Shown here: positions 26,990 to 35,718 of the stretch, one piece after another
Position numbering within the stretch: position 1 is the first letter of the stretch
Layout of the letters: every line of letters starts with the position of its first letter
Assembly (NCBI GenBank): GCA_039033995.1
Contig: JBCCBP010000014.1
Span: 7,144 to 71,143 of the forward strand
Length of the DNA stretch: 64,000 bases
Reading direction: 5' to 3'
Source: CALBPI01 sp039033995
GTDB lineage: Bacteria > Pseudomonadota > Gammaproteobacteria > Steroidobacterales > Woeseiaceae
Made by a program: the position numbers and the translations under genes
The notes under the pieces: generated by a model
The model's database searches: none
What the model was told of the DNA's origin: nothing
The model's input: only the letters and a program-made list of their open reading frames with translations

Positions 26990-27733
26990 TTAGTCTGGCG
27001 GAAATTGACCATGCACAATGAAATGGTGCGCCAGTCGAAATGTCTCACGCTTGCGCATGATGAACGTATGCGTCGCGCCGATCACCCGGAAATCGCGCAT
27101 GCCATCCACCCGTGCGCTCGCGACGGATACTTTGCCGTCATCCTTGCCATCGATCATTAATGAGTTGATCCAGTTGATGGTCCGCGTGCCGGTGATCACG
27201 CCGGTCTCAAACGTGACCGGGCCCAGGGTGTTCGGCACGCTCTGCTCATCGGTGCCGAGCTCGCGACCGGCGGGGCCATTGATCCAGCCAAACAATCGCC
27301 AGTCGCCGATACTGTCGACGACCTCGCTGCCGTGGTTCGGCGGACTCAACATAACGACCCGCCCGACGTTGGCTACCAGTTCATCCGCCACCAGTTGCCG
27401 AACCATAATGCCGCCCATCGAATGTGTCACAAAATGACGCCGCGCCTGTTCCGGTACGCACTTGCTCAGCGCCGGTGCGACCGAATCGCGCGCTAGTGCT
27501 GCAATCGGTGCTGCGGTCGACGGGTAGTCAATGATGCAGGTGTTGTAGCCTTCGCCGCGAAAGCGTTTGGCGATCTTGCGCATCGATTTCCCGGACCGCG
27601 CAAGCCCGTGCAGGAACACGACCCACTCGGCATCGTCTGCGACCACATCGATCTCTGTACCCGCTTCCGGCACGTTAGCCACGAGTGTTGCGTTCATGAT
27701 GAGCGCGACTATCGCACACCAGACCCTAGGCAT
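26990..27733 (-). CDS. Secreted alpha/beta-hydrolase (lipase/esterase-like)
   Basis: From the ATG at 27733 the protein is 247 residues with a signal peptide (MPRVWCAIVALIMNATLVANV). The oxyanion region VVFLHGLARSGKSM, the nucleophile elbow THSMGG and a C-terminal GATHTF with the probable catalytic histidine identify an alpha/beta-hydrolase of the lipase-like type with a PSTAAP lid-side stretch. The substrate cannot be told. The open frame continues upstream into the VOC gene, but that part is not convincing; the true start overlaps the VOC stop by 8 bases. Confidence 0.85.
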   Translation of the reverse strand: MPRVWCAIVALIMNATLVANVPEAGTEIDVVADDAEWVVFLHGLARSGKSMRKIAKRFRGEGYNTCIIDYPSTAAPIAALARDSVAPALSKCVPEQARRHFVTHSMGGIMVRQLVADELVANVGRVVMLSPPNHGSEVVDSIGDWRLFGWINGPAGRELGTDEQSVPNTLGPVTFETGVITGTRTINWINSLMIDGKDDGKVSVASARVDGMRDFRVIGATHTFIMRKRETFRLAHHFIVHGQFPPD

Positions 27734-28112
27734 TGTCAGGGGCTGGTGGTTGCCACAGTTCGATCTTGTTGCCATCGGGGTCGATAAACCACCCGAATGC
27801 GCCAAACTCGCTGCGCTCCGGCTCACCTTCGAGCGTCGCGCCACCCGCAGCAACCTGCTCCAGCGCGCCATCCAGATCATCGACCATCAGATTGACCATA
27901 TAGCTCTGGCCGCTATCGCCAAAGTACGTCGTGTCTGCAGCGAATGGTGTCCAGATGTTGTAGCCACCAGCTGGAAACGCGTCGGGCATAAACACACTGC
28001 CGCCGAATGACGCCTGGATATCAAGGCCAAGATGTTTGGCGTACCACTCCCCCAACGCTTTTGGGTCTTTGCTGCGAAAAAATACACCACCCAATCCTGT
28101 TACTCGTGCCAT
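27726..28112 (-). CDS. VOC-family (glyoxalase-like) protein
   Basis: A 128-residue protein made of two beta-alpha-beta-beta-beta units typical of the vicinal oxygen chelate fold: GLGGVFFRSKDPKALGEWYAKHLGL in the first half (key residues G7, F11, W23, Y24) and DPDGNKIELWQP at the end. Such proteins include glyoxalases, resistance proteins and dioxygenases; the specific reaction is unknown. It is cotranscribed with the hydrolase whose start it overlaps. Confidence 0.88.
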   Translation of the reverse strand: MARVTGLGGVFFRSKDPKALGEWYAKHLGLDIQASFGGSVFMPDAFPAGGYNIWTPFAADTTYFGDSGQSYMVNLMVDDLDGALEQVAAGGATLEGEPERSEFGAFGWFIDPDGNKIELWQPPAPDNA

Positions 28113-28225
28113 TACCTGTCTCCCGTTGCGTCCCGTAGATCCGACGCTAGCATGACAGCAGGCTGTGCGTTAAGGCAGACTTGCAACGATCATGCGGTCG
28201 ATACGGCAACAACACGGATAAGTGA

Positions 28226-29689
28226 GTGCAGGCTCTGACTAGAACTCACCTTGATAGACACACGCGCGGCGGTCTCGTGCCCTGGGCGGTAATGCTGTGT
28301 ATTTTCCAACTCGCAGGCTGCGCAACGACCGGCGATCGAGATTTCCTGACGATCCACTACCAACGGAATGCGCAAGTCGAAGGGCCCGATCGGAACCCTG
28401 TGCTGGTTGTTCCGGGACTGCTCGGCTCAACGCTTCGAGATACCGGTTCTGACGAGTTGATCTGGGGTGGCTTCGATGGTGTGTCGGTCAACCCCGAAAG
28501 GCCCGATGGACTGCGTGCGTTGGCGCTTCCGTTCAACGCCGCCGCCGATGGGCGCGTCAACGACGACGATGGCGTTGAGCCGACCTGGGTTCTGGAACGC
28601 GCCAAAGTGCGGCTGCTCGGGTTGCCGTTTAACCTGAACGTCTATGCGGGGATTCTGCAAGCACTCGGCGCGGGCGGTTACCGCGACGAATCACTCGGCA
28701 CCGCTGGCGTGATCGATTACGGTCCGGGACATTTCACCTGTTTTCAATTTCCATACGACTGGCGACGTGACATTGTCGAGTCAGCGCAAAAACTTCATGC
28801 CTACATCGAGGATCGCGCGCGCTATGTCGAACAGGAATATGCAGCACGTTTCGGCGGGACGGAAACGCCGGTGCGTTTCGATATCGTCGCGCATTCGATG
28901 GGCGGTCTCGTTGTTCGCTACTACCTAATGTACGGCGCGCAGGACCTGCCTGCAGATGGCAGCTTGCCCGCATTGACCTGGGCGGGCGCCAAGCGTGTCG
29001 AGCGTGCCGTGTTGGTGGCCACACCGAATGCCGGCTCGACGGCGACAATCAGCAATCTGCTGAACGGACTATCGCTCGGATTTCTGCAGCCGACGTATTC
29101 CGCCACGTTGCTTGGCACGTATCCGTCGACGTATCAGTTGATGCCACGCGCGGGCGCCAATGCTGCCGTCTGGGCAGACACCGATGAGCCAATCGACGAT
29201 CTGCTGAGCCCTGAATTGTGGGCCGAAAACGGCTGGGGGCTCGCCGCCCCGACTGCCGACGAGGAGCTCCGCATCCTGCTGCCCGACTTATCGAGCGAGA
29301 AGACCCGACGGCATGCCGCACTGGCATTACAACGTCGACTACTGCGACGCGCCGCGCAGTTTCAGCGCGCGATGGATCAGCCTGCTGCGATGCCGGACGG
29401 TCTATCCCTGCTACTCGTCGTCGGTGACAACCGCCGCACGGCAAAACAGGTGGCCATAGCGCGTGCGCCGGCAGCTGCCGAGGTGGTCCAGTTCGGGGAC
29501 GGTGACGGCACGGTACTTCGCGCGAGCGTGCTACATGATCAACGCAACGAAAGTGACTGGCAGCCGACACTGCGCACGCCACTCGACTACGATCACGCCT
29601 TGTTCCTGCCAGACACGCACAAGGGCCTGACCGACAATCCTACCTTCACCGATAATATTCTGTATTGGCTGCTCGAGGATCCGCGGTGA
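28226..29689 (+). CDS. LCAT-like alpha/beta-hydrolase lipoprotein
   Basis: A 487-residue predicted lipoprotein (lipobox LAGC near residue 31) resembling lecithin:cholesterol acyltransferase-type hydrolases. PVLVVPGLLGSTLRD is the oxyanion region, AHSMGGLVVRYYL holds the nucleophile serine and TPNAGSTATI follows as in the LCAT/PGAP1 group; DYDHALFLPD near the end carries the probable catalytic histidine. It starts with GTG at 28226, with another in-frame GTG at 28277 as an alternative. It overlaps the next gene by 4 bases (GTGA). Role in lipid turnover is inference. Confidence 0.85.
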   Translation: MQALTRTHLDRHTRGGLVPWAVMLCIFQLAGCATTGDRDFLTIHYQRNAQVEGPDRNPVLVVPGLLGSTLRDTGSDELIWGGFDGVSVNPERPDGLRALALPFNAAADGRVNDDDGVEPTWVLERAKVRLLGLPFNLNVYAGILQALGAGGYRDESLGTAGVIDYGPGHFTCFQFPYDWRRDIVESAQKLHAYIEDRARYVEQEYAARFGGTETPVRFDIVAHSMGGLVVRYYLMYGAQDLPADGSLPALTWAGAKRVERAVLVATPNAGSTATISNLLNGLSLGFLQPTYSATLLGTYPSTYQLMPRAGANAAVWADTDEPIDDLLSPELWAENGWGLAAPTADEELRILLPDLSSEKTRRHAALALQRRLLRRAAQFQRAMDQPAAMPDGLSLLLVVGDNRRTAKQVAIARAPAAAEVVQFGDGDGTVLRASVLHDQRNESDWQPTLRTPLDYDHALFLPDTHKGLTDNPTFTDNILYWLLEDPR

Positions 29690-30732
29690 CGCAGCAAGAC
29701 ATTAATCGTCAATGGGTCGTGGCGCAGCATCCTGACAAGACGCTGCTGCCTGAACACTTCGCCTATCGCGAGGTGGCTGTGGCCACACCCGATGACGGTC
29801 AGGTGCTGTTGCGCACGCATTATCTGAACGTCGCACCCGTTATGCAGCGTTACATGATGCGCGATGGCGGTGGCAACTCCCCCGAGTCGGCGCTGTCCGT
29901 CGGTGACGTCATCCACGGCCGCGGCGTTGCGGAAGTGATCGAGAGCCGACACCCGGCGTTCGAGGTCGGGGATTTTGTTCACGGACAGGTTGGCTGGCAA
30001 ACCCACAAATGCACCAGTGTCACGCCACAGGAAAAACTGATTCGTATGCAAAAACGCGGCTTACCCGCGTATCTCGGGCTATCGGCGCTCGGCATGACGG
30101 GCTATTCCGCCTACTGCGGCTTTGTCACGCGTGGCGAACCGCAACCCGGCGATCACGTATTGGTCTCCGGTGCTGCCGGTGGTGTCGGCTCGCTCGTTGT
30201 GCAGATGGCGAAAGCGATGGGCTGCGGCCGTGTGATTGGCATCGCCGGAAGTGACAAAAAATGTGCGCGTGTGGTTGGCCTTGGCGCGGATCACTGCATC
30301 AACTACAAGACCGAGGATGTCGCCGTCGAGATTGCGAGGCATTTGCCCGACGGAATGGATTTGTTTTTCGACAATGTTGGTGGTGAAACACTCGAGGCCG
30401 CACTCGATCATTTACGGTCGCGCGCACGCGTCGTGTTGTGCGGCTCAATATCGGAATACAACCGTGCAGCCCCTTTCGGGCCGCGCAACTACACCCGGCT
30501 GCGCAGCACCGACTCCGACCTGCGTGGTTTTTTCGTCTACAACCACCAGCCGGAGTTTGCGGCGGCAGAGGCTCAGATCGCGGACTGGATACGCGCGGGT
30601 CGGCTACGCGCTCTGGTCGATATCGACGACGGTTTTGAGCACATGCCCGCGGCGTTGATTGGACTCTACAACGGCACCAACACCGGCAAACGCATCGTAC
30701 GTGTCAATCCCGGCGAGGACATCTTCTACTAA
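29686..30732 (+). CDS. Zinc-free NADP-dependent MDR oxidoreductase (CurA/PTGR-like)
   Basis: A 348-residue medium-chain reductase of the branch that includes curcumin reductase CurA and prostaglandin/leukotriene reductases, which reduce conjugated enones. The nucleotide-binding loop is VSGAAGGVGSLVVQMAK and GSDKKCARV follows; DLFFDNVGGETLEAAL and CGSISEYN are family landmarks. The GTG at 29686 is chosen because it overlaps the previous stop as GTGA and gives the normal N-terminus. Confidence 0.9.
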   Translation: MTQQDINRQWVVAQHPDKTLLPEHFAYREVAVATPDDGQVLLRTHYLNVAPVMQRYMMRDGGGNSPESALSVGDVIHGRGVAEVIESRHPAFEVGDFVHGQVGWQTHKCTSVTPQEKLIRMQKRGLPAYLGLSALGMTGYSAYCGFVTRGEPQPGDHVLVSGAAGGVGSLVVQMAKAMGCGRVIGIAGSDKKCARVVGLGADHCINYKTEDVAVEIARHLPDGMDLFFDNVGGETLEAALDHLRSRARVVLCGSISEYNRAAPFGPRNYTRLRSTDSDLRGFFVYNHQPEFAAAEAQIADWIRAGRLRALVDIDDGFEHMPAALIGLYNGTNTGKRIVRVNPGEDIFY

Positions 30733-30799
30733 CCACGGCTGTGGTGAACCTCCGTTTGCTGCACTATGCTGCTGGCACGCCAATGACACGAAAAAACCG

Positions 30800-31924
30800 A
30801 TGAGACACCTAAAGACGCTAATGCTGTTCACAGTCACAGGCCTGATCGCCTGTCAGACCACGTCGATCACGCCGACCGAAGCGTATCCCGGCGAGATCGC
30901 GCCGGCGCTTGCCGAACGCTTTTCCGCATTAGCGCTCGACTGCGTGCACAAAGAATTCCCAAACAAGATTTCGCGCACGACCGATACGGCTGAGGAGATC
31001 GGGCGACCGCGTGAGCTGTTCCCGGTGTTCTACGGATGCTTCGATTGGCACAGTGCGGTGCATGGTCATTGGCTATTGGTGCGATTGCTTCGCTCGGGCG
31101 CGCTGGATAACGACACCGAGCAGCGCATAATCGCAGCGCTCGAGCAGAGTTTCACGACGGACAATGTGGCTGGTGAAGTCGCAAACTTCTCGCGGCCAGC
31201 CAATGGCTCCTGGGAGCGTCCTTATGGACTGGCCTGGTACCTGCAGCTCACCGCTGAGTTGCGCGAATGGCAGACACCGATGGCGCAGCGTTGGCTCGCG
31301 ATTCTGGAGCCACTGGAGGCTGATATCGCCGCAAGCCTGAAACAATGGCTGCCGAAACTCGCCTACCCTATTCGCCTTGGCACTCATAACCAAAGCGCGT
31401 TTGCGTTTGGCCTGATGTACGACTGGGCAGAAGTTTCTGGCGATGATGAGATGACCGCATTGATCACCGAACGCTCACTCGCGTTCCACCGCAACGATGT
31501 GCGCTGCCCGCTCGACTATGAACCGAGCGGCGAAGATTTTCTTTCGCCGTGCCTGATGGAGGCCGATTTGATGCGACGGGTGTTAACAACCGATGAGTTT
31601 CCCGTCTGGCTGAAACGCTTCATGCCGGGAATTCCGACCGACGGCAGCGCGGACTGGCTTAAGCCCGGCATCGTGACCGACGCAACCGACGGCAAGCTCG
31701 TGCATCTTGACGGCGTCAACTCATCGCGGGCGTGGAATCTGTACAACATCGCGCGCGCGTTACCGCCGAACGACCGCCGTCGCGCCGCATTGGTTGCGGC
31801 CGCTAAGGTACATGCCGACACCGGTGTTGCGGCGGTTTCTGCCGAGCACTATGCCGGGTCGCACTGGCTCGCGAGCTTCGCCACGTATCTGATGACGGAC
31901 CGGGGTTGGGCAGGAAGCGAATAG
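30800..31924 (+). CDS. DUF2891-family lipoprotein
   Basis: A 374-residue protein with a short lipoprotein signal (MRHLKTLMLFTVTGLIAC). The remainder is helical and matches DUF2891, with FPVFYGCFDWHSAVHGHW near the start of the mature part and HNQSAFAFGL in the middle, an arrangement like an alpha/alpha toroid. Function is unknown. The ATG at 30800 is taken because it begins a signal peptide; upstream residues in frame overlap the end of the reductase gene and are non-coding in character. Confidence 0.82.
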   Translation: MRHLKTLMLFTVTGLIACQTTSITPTEAYPGEIAPALAERFSALALDCVHKEFPNKISRTTDTAEEIGRPRELFPVFYGCFDWHSAVHGHWLLVRLLRSGALDNDTEQRIIAALEQSFTTDNVAGEVANFSRPANGSWERPYGLAWYLQLTAELREWQTPMAQRWLAILEPLEADIAASLKQWLPKLAYPIRLGTHNQSAFAFGLMYDWAEVSGDDEMTALITERSLAFHRNDVRCPLDYEPSGEDFLSPCLMEADLMRRVLTTDEFPVWLKRFMPGIPTDGSADWLKPGIVTDATDGKLVHLDGVNSSRAWNLYNIARALPPNDRRRAALVAAAKVHADTGVAAVSAEHYAGSHWLASFATYLMTDRGWAGSE

Positions 31925-31952
31925 GTCTATCGCCGCTGTGTAGCTTACTATT

Positions 31953-31968
31953 ATACCCCCAAGGGTAT
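31953..31968. promoter_or_regulatory. Palindrome ATACCC-N4-GGGTAT
   Basis: ATACCCCCAAGGGTAT is a perfect 6-base inverted repeat round four bases, next to an AT-rich TACTATTAT. The C/G-tract palindrome resembles operators of the CsoR/CstR/FrmR family, but no such regulator or target is visible nearby. A part in ending the DUF2891 transcript is also possible. Confidence 0.3.
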
Positions 31969-32038
31969 GCCACCGCGGGCAGGCAAGGCAGACTCGGACT
32001 ATCGTCGCGGGGACTGTTTTCGTGGTGTCTGCTACTGA

Positions 32039-32064
32039 CCCAAACCAGACGGTTGGGTTTTCTC
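32039..32064 (+). terminator. Rho-independent terminator candidate after the DUF2891 gene
   Basis: CCCAAACC pairs with GGTTGGG (one bulged base) round AGAC and is followed by TTTTCTC on the plus strand. It lies 115 bases downstream of the DUF2891 stop and 24 bases before the next lipoprotein gene. Confidence 0.45.
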
Positions 32065-32087
32065 TAAAATGTCCATAGATTTTGACT

Positions 32088-32504
32088 GTGAAACTTCTCT
32101 TTTCGCTTATACTAACCGTCGGTCTAGTTGGCTGTGATATCCCACGTCCGAGCGACGTGATATGCGATTGCCAAATGAAACCAGATAGCAAACTGTCGGA
32201 TTGGGGTCGGCTTGACCAGGCGCCTCCAAATTTCGTGCACAGTGAAATTCGAAAGTTATTCCACGATCTAGAATTCAGCTACTTTGGCACTCCTGAGATG
32301 TTCGAAGCTGCAAGCATTCATTGGTATCAGAACGGTGCGAGAGAGTCGCTCGCCTGTGTTGTTTTTGACGGGTCAAATCATGTCGGGGCGATGTTCGTTC
32401 TTGCGGCGGACTCAGAGCAGACCGCCCCCATAGAATCTAGGCTGATAGGCATACCGTTTGGGCGTGGCCCATTTTTCTGGGAAGGTTGCCCTGAGGACGA
32501 ATGA
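32088..32504 (+). CDS. Small hypothetical lipoprotein
   Basis: I do not recognise this 138-residue protein. It starts with GTG (a TTG two codons upstream is an alternative) and has a lipoprotein signal with lipobox LVGC at about residue 17, followed by a Cys-containing stretch (DVICDCQ). The mature part is mixed alpha/beta with no clear motif. It sits in an AT-richer patch of single small genes between the DUF2891 gene and the decayed IS66-type sequences. Confidence 0.55.
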   Translation: MKLLFSLILTVGLVGCDIPRPSDVICDCQMKPDSKLSDWGRLDQAPPNFVHSEIRKLFHDLEFSYFGTPEMFEAASIHWYQNGARESLACVVFDGSNHVGAMFVLAADSEQTAPIESRLIGIPFGRGPFFWEGCPEDE

Positions 32505-32591
32505 CCGCTAGTGGCCGGATCGAGAAACCAACCAAACGTCAGCTATACTCACGGCTGTTGACCCAAAGGCGACACTCGGGATTCCTGAAAT

Positions 32592-32963
32592 ATGTCAGAG
32601 ATAATCGCTGAAAGACGCCTATATTGGGCGCAAAAAGGCGAGAGTTCTCGAACAGAGTTCTTTGTTCGCATCGGTGCCCCGTTCGTTGTCGCGCCGGGGT
32701 CAGTAGACTTTCCAGTCAGTGAAGGTACCGGGGCATGCAGCGTTGAGTTTGCTGGCTTTCCGGTTGACGTGAACGACACTGTCTACGGTGCAGACACGGT
32801 TCAGGCCCTACAGCTTGCGACTGATGTTGACTCGATCTTAAAGCGATTCAGTGATCGGTATGACATCTACTTCCCGACCGGCGAACCTGACCTGCCTGAT
32901 TTCTTCGGACCATTATCATCTAGAGTATGGTCTGTTGTGATGCCGTTTCCGGCAAAGATTTAA
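32592..32963 (+). CDS. Hypothetical protein, possibly DUF6968-like
   Basis: A 123-residue cytosolic protein beginning MSEIIAERRLYWAQ, with VRIGAPFVV and GFPVDVNDTVYGADTVQALQLA; the overall layout recalls small DUF6968 proteins, but the identification is weak. Its stop codon (32961-32963) lies exactly where similarity to the IS66-type tnpA remnant on the other strand begins, so its 3' end may have been reshaped by that insertion. Confidence 0.5.
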   Translation: MSEIIAERRLYWAQKGESSRTEFFVRIGAPFVVAPGSVDFPVSEGTGACSVEFAGFPVDVNDTVYGADTVQALQLATDVDSILKRFSDRYDIYFPTGEPDLPDFFGPLSSRVWSVVMPFPAKI

Positions 32964-33162
32964 TGTACTCACTCGGCGCGACTGCTGCAGTACCGTCCAG
33001 AAAACCGCGGCGAGCCAAAATCCCTTTCCACATGTAAAGGTCTTTGGGCTTCAGATCGTTGGATCGGGCGTAGCCGTCAATCGTGTCGTCGGACGCCTCT
33101 GCAGCTCGCAAATGCTCAAGCCAATACTGTTGCCGTTCGCTGATTATCGCTGCGCTCATCAT
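32920..33162 (-). pseudogene. Truncated IS66-type accessory protein TnpA (copy A)
   Basis: The first 65 or so residues are nearly identical to those of a second copy at 35.1 kb: both share HLRAAEASDD, YARSNDLKPKDLYMWKGIL and ARRGFLD. This is the layout of IS66-family TnpA, a small helix-turn-helix protein. In copy A the sequence diverges after VAPSEYI, losing the conserved C-terminal part (LPNGVRIEC in copy B). No tnpB or tnpC follows, so this is a remnant. Its 5' side carries a 55-bp IS66-like end. Confidence 0.6.
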
Positions 33163-33183
33163 ATGCTCCCTTAGACAAAAGAG

Positions 33184-33238
33184 GAGCTTGAACGATCCCG
33201 GCAATCAAGAAAACAATGCCCGTGACGCACCGCTTACG
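33184..33238 (-). repeat. 55-bp IS66-like end, copy A
   Basis: On the minus strand it begins CGTAAGCGGTGCGTCACGGG, matching the GTAAGCG start known for IS66-family terminal inverted repeats, and leads into tnpA copy A. The unit recurs at 35382, 45048 and, inverted, 45722. Confidence 0.7.
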
Positions 33239-33500
33239 TCGTTAATGCAACGGATACCGACGTATTGATGGGATTGAGATCGGACCGGGCTAATTCAGTA
33301 GACACTCAAATTTGATCCTAGGGTCGTACGATAGATCAAAGAGTAAGGAAACTAAATGAAGGTAAGTCTGGTCGGATACCTTCACAACCTTGCAGCTATC
33401 GGTTAGCCTAATCTTATGAATTAGGAGGCCTAGCGCTAAGGATGTATTTCCCCAGTGGAATAAATAGCAACCCTTAGAACAACACATGGAAGGTGCTTAA

Positions 33501-34463
33501 ATGCCAAATTCTTTTTTTAGACGATTCACTTTAGTTGTCGGATCCGCAAGTATAATTGTCGCAGCTTTTGTTCTTCTTCGATGGTCTCCAAGCTCGGAAG
33601 AAGTAAGTGACCCGATGGTCGACGGTTTACGTGGTTCAACTGTATCAGATGAACCTGATCAACAATACGACTCACCGTTGTTAGCGTCGAGCTATGATAT
33701 CGACAATACTCCATTTATTGGGTTTGAAAGTGCTGAGATAAAATGGCGCGACAGAGAACCGAGGGTACATCCCACCCGGCCATATGGTGCGCTCTACGGC
33801 GAGTTACGACAGAAAGCGCTGGATGGTGATGCCACAGCAGCGTTCGATCTTTATTACATTCTCGACGAATGCAAGAATGCATTCGGATCAGAAGATGAAT
33901 TGTCTGTAGCGATAGATCAATTCCGTCAAACTCAAACAATACAGTTTCCTAGCTGGGAAAAACCCTTGAGACTACGAAATGCCGAAGCGCTGGAAGGAAT
34001 GATTAAGGATGCCAAAAAATCCTTGGACGATTGTTACCCGATAACGCAAGATCAAAAAACAGCGAAGGAAAGTTGGCTCGAAATGGCTTCTATCAATGGC
34101 TCGGTAGCAGGGAATATCTGGTTGGCAACATCAACTGACGATCCTAACAAATCGTTGACTTCTGCAGAGGTGGCTTGGCAAGCCGGGGCAATGGAGGCGC
34201 TTCCAGTCCTCTATGAGCGTTATTCAGAACTTTACGAACAGGGAATCGACACGCAAGGAAAGAAGAAGGCAATTGCGTCATTATACGCATACGCGTTTCT
34301 GATAACCTCATCACGCAACTCGACCTCCGATCCGCAAGTTAGAGATGCGCTAGCTCGACTTGCAGATACGAAGGCAAATACACTTCCACACGAATTTTCT
34401 GAGGCAGCCGATATCGCCGTTTCTCTCATCAATGAGAATTCACGCTGTTGCCTGAAGTATTAA
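33501..34463 (+). CDS. Membrane-anchored protein of the Sel1/TPR-like kind
   Basis: A 320-residue protein with one N-terminal hydrophobic segment (about residues 9-26) and a long helical region. DGDATAAFDLYYILDECKNAFG and MASINGSVAGNIWLATS look like degenerate Sel1/TPR helix pairs. A good Shine-Dalgarno sequence (GGAAGG) precedes the ATG. Base composition is clearly AT-richer than the core genes. It is bounded by two copies of the IS66-like end in the same orientation. I cannot assign a function. Confidence 0.6.
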   Translation: MPNSFFRRFTLVVGSASIIVAAFVLLRWSPSSEEVSDPMVDGLRGSTVSDEPDQQYDSPLLASSYDIDNTPFIGFESAEIKWRDREPRVHPTRPYGALYGELRQKALDGDATAAFDLYYILDECKNAFGSEDELSVAIDQFRQTQTIQFPSWEKPLRLRNAEALEGMIKDAKKSLDDCYPITQDQKTAKESWLEMASINGSVAGNIWLATSTDDPNKSLTSAEVAWQAGAMEALPVLYERYSELYEQGIDTQGKKKAIASLYAYAFLITSSRNSTSDPQVRDALARLADTKANTLPHEFSEAADIAVSLINENSRCCLKY

Positions 34464-34515
34464 TCTAAGGGGTTGGAAAACTGGTGTACGTTCACTAATG
34501 CAAGGGAGCAAAAAA

Positions 34516-34980
34516 ATGAGAATGAAATGGATACTATCGGTGATCTTCGCGCTATCGCTCAATGCAATAAGCTCAGATAGAGCGGAAGCAGCAATTTCAT
34601 GTACCCCTACGGTTGTGGGTTTTAACTATGTTTGCTAAACCTCTACCCTCGGCCCGCTGGCAGTAGGTTGGAATTGGGGTGGCTTCGGACCCCCAGGGGG
34701 GTGGGTATCGCCAGATGGCAACCCCCATAGAACTTGGTCATGCGGCGCAGATTTGGTTAGTTTAGGTCCACCGCAGACGAACATTAAAGTTCTAGTTCAA
34801 TACATTGATAACTCGTTTGCGGAAGAAACGGTTGTTATCGACTGTTCGAGGCAGTTCTGGGAGTCCAGACCAATTACTGCCTTTACCGGGCGTGGTCCAA
34901 TCTACGTCGGTTGGCCTAGACTTATCCAATGGTGTTTTCAATACGGATTCGTTTATTCATGGTGCGAGGCTGGCTTCTAG
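34516..34980 (+). pseudogene. Small secreted protein gene interrupted by an in-frame TAA
   Basis: The start codon is followed by a clear signal peptide (MRMKWILSVIFALSLNAISS, then DRAEA). After 40 codons there is a TAA at 34636-34638, but the same frame then stays open for 113 further codons to TAG at 34978-34980. The second part is Gly/Trp-rich and Cys-containing (WNWGGFGPPGGW, VIDCSRQF, PIYVGWPR), plausible for a small extracellular domain. The simplest reading is a nonsense mutation; readthrough or a sequencing error are alternatives. Confidence 0.55.
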
Positions 34981-35064
34981 ATCCACGGAATGCGTTTTGG
35001 TGATTGTGGTGCGGGGGTCGCATGTTGTTGGGTCTATAACCTAACAGCTTGTCGACCCCAGCGT

Positions 35065-35360
35065 CTATGAAGACTGGCACTCGATGCGAACTCCGTTAGG
35101 TAGTGGCACGACGAACCGGGTCGCTGCAACTTGCTGAGCCTTAGTCGGAACAACTTCGATGAACTCGGACTTCGGCGCTACTGCTGCAGCATCGTCCAGA
35201 AAACCACGACGTGCCAAAATCCCTTTCCACATGTACAAGTCTTTGGGCTTGAGATCGTTCGATCGTGCGTAGCCGGCAATCGAATCGTCCGATGCCTCAG
35301 CAGCTCGCAAATGATCAAGCCAATACTGTTGCGTTCGCTGATAATCGCTGCGCTCATCAT
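35065..35360 (-). pseudogene. Frameshifted IS66-type TnpA (copy B)
   Basis: The start (MMSAAIISER) is the same as in copy A. One base is missing relative to copy A in the run after ISER (GTTGCG versus GTTGCCG on the plus strand, near 35,327), so the body HLRAAEASDDSIAGYARSN is in another frame. The C-terminal part, FIEVVP ... FVVPLPNGVRIECQSS, is complete and fits IS66 TnpA. No tnpB/tnpC follows. An upstream extension of the body frame to 35517 is non-coding. Confidence 0.6.
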
Positions 35361-35381
35361 ATGCTCCCTTAGACAAGAGAG

Positions 35382-35436
35382 GAGCTTGAACGATCCCGTC
35401 AATCATGAAAATAATGCCCGTGACGCACCGCTTACG
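35382..35436 (-). repeat. 55-bp IS66-like end, copy B
   Basis: Same unit and orientation as copy A, with a few differences in the central part, directly upstream of tnpA copy B. The following 282 bases up to the receptor gene stop hold no gene I can support. Confidence 0.7.
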
Positions 35437-35718
35437 GACCCGGTGGAATTCTTCGGCACAATAACGACTGAAATGAGCGACCGCTTCTGGCCGACTCCAG
35501 ATATATTTGCTACTCATTTACGGGGGGGACGCCAGCGGAAGTCCGTTATCAAGCTGGAAACTCCACTTATGCATTGTTGACTTGACAGGGAAGTTTACGG
35601 ACGAGACTGCTCTTTCTCTCGCTCTAGCGCTTCTAAATCAGTCGTTACACGCTGTGACAAGAGGAGCACCACTCTCTTTATATAAGAAAACAGCGCGATA
35701 GCTCTATCACGCAAACAT

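Noticed and set aside
30736..30751. ACCAC/GTGGT hairpin after the MDR reductase gene
   Set aside because: Short stem and no T-run follows, so not called a terminator.
33290..33487. A 65-codon minus-strand frame in the gap before the Sel1-like gene
   Set aside because: No Shine-Dalgarno sequence, no motif, and it would read against the promoter region of the downstream gene; could be a relic but cannot be supported.
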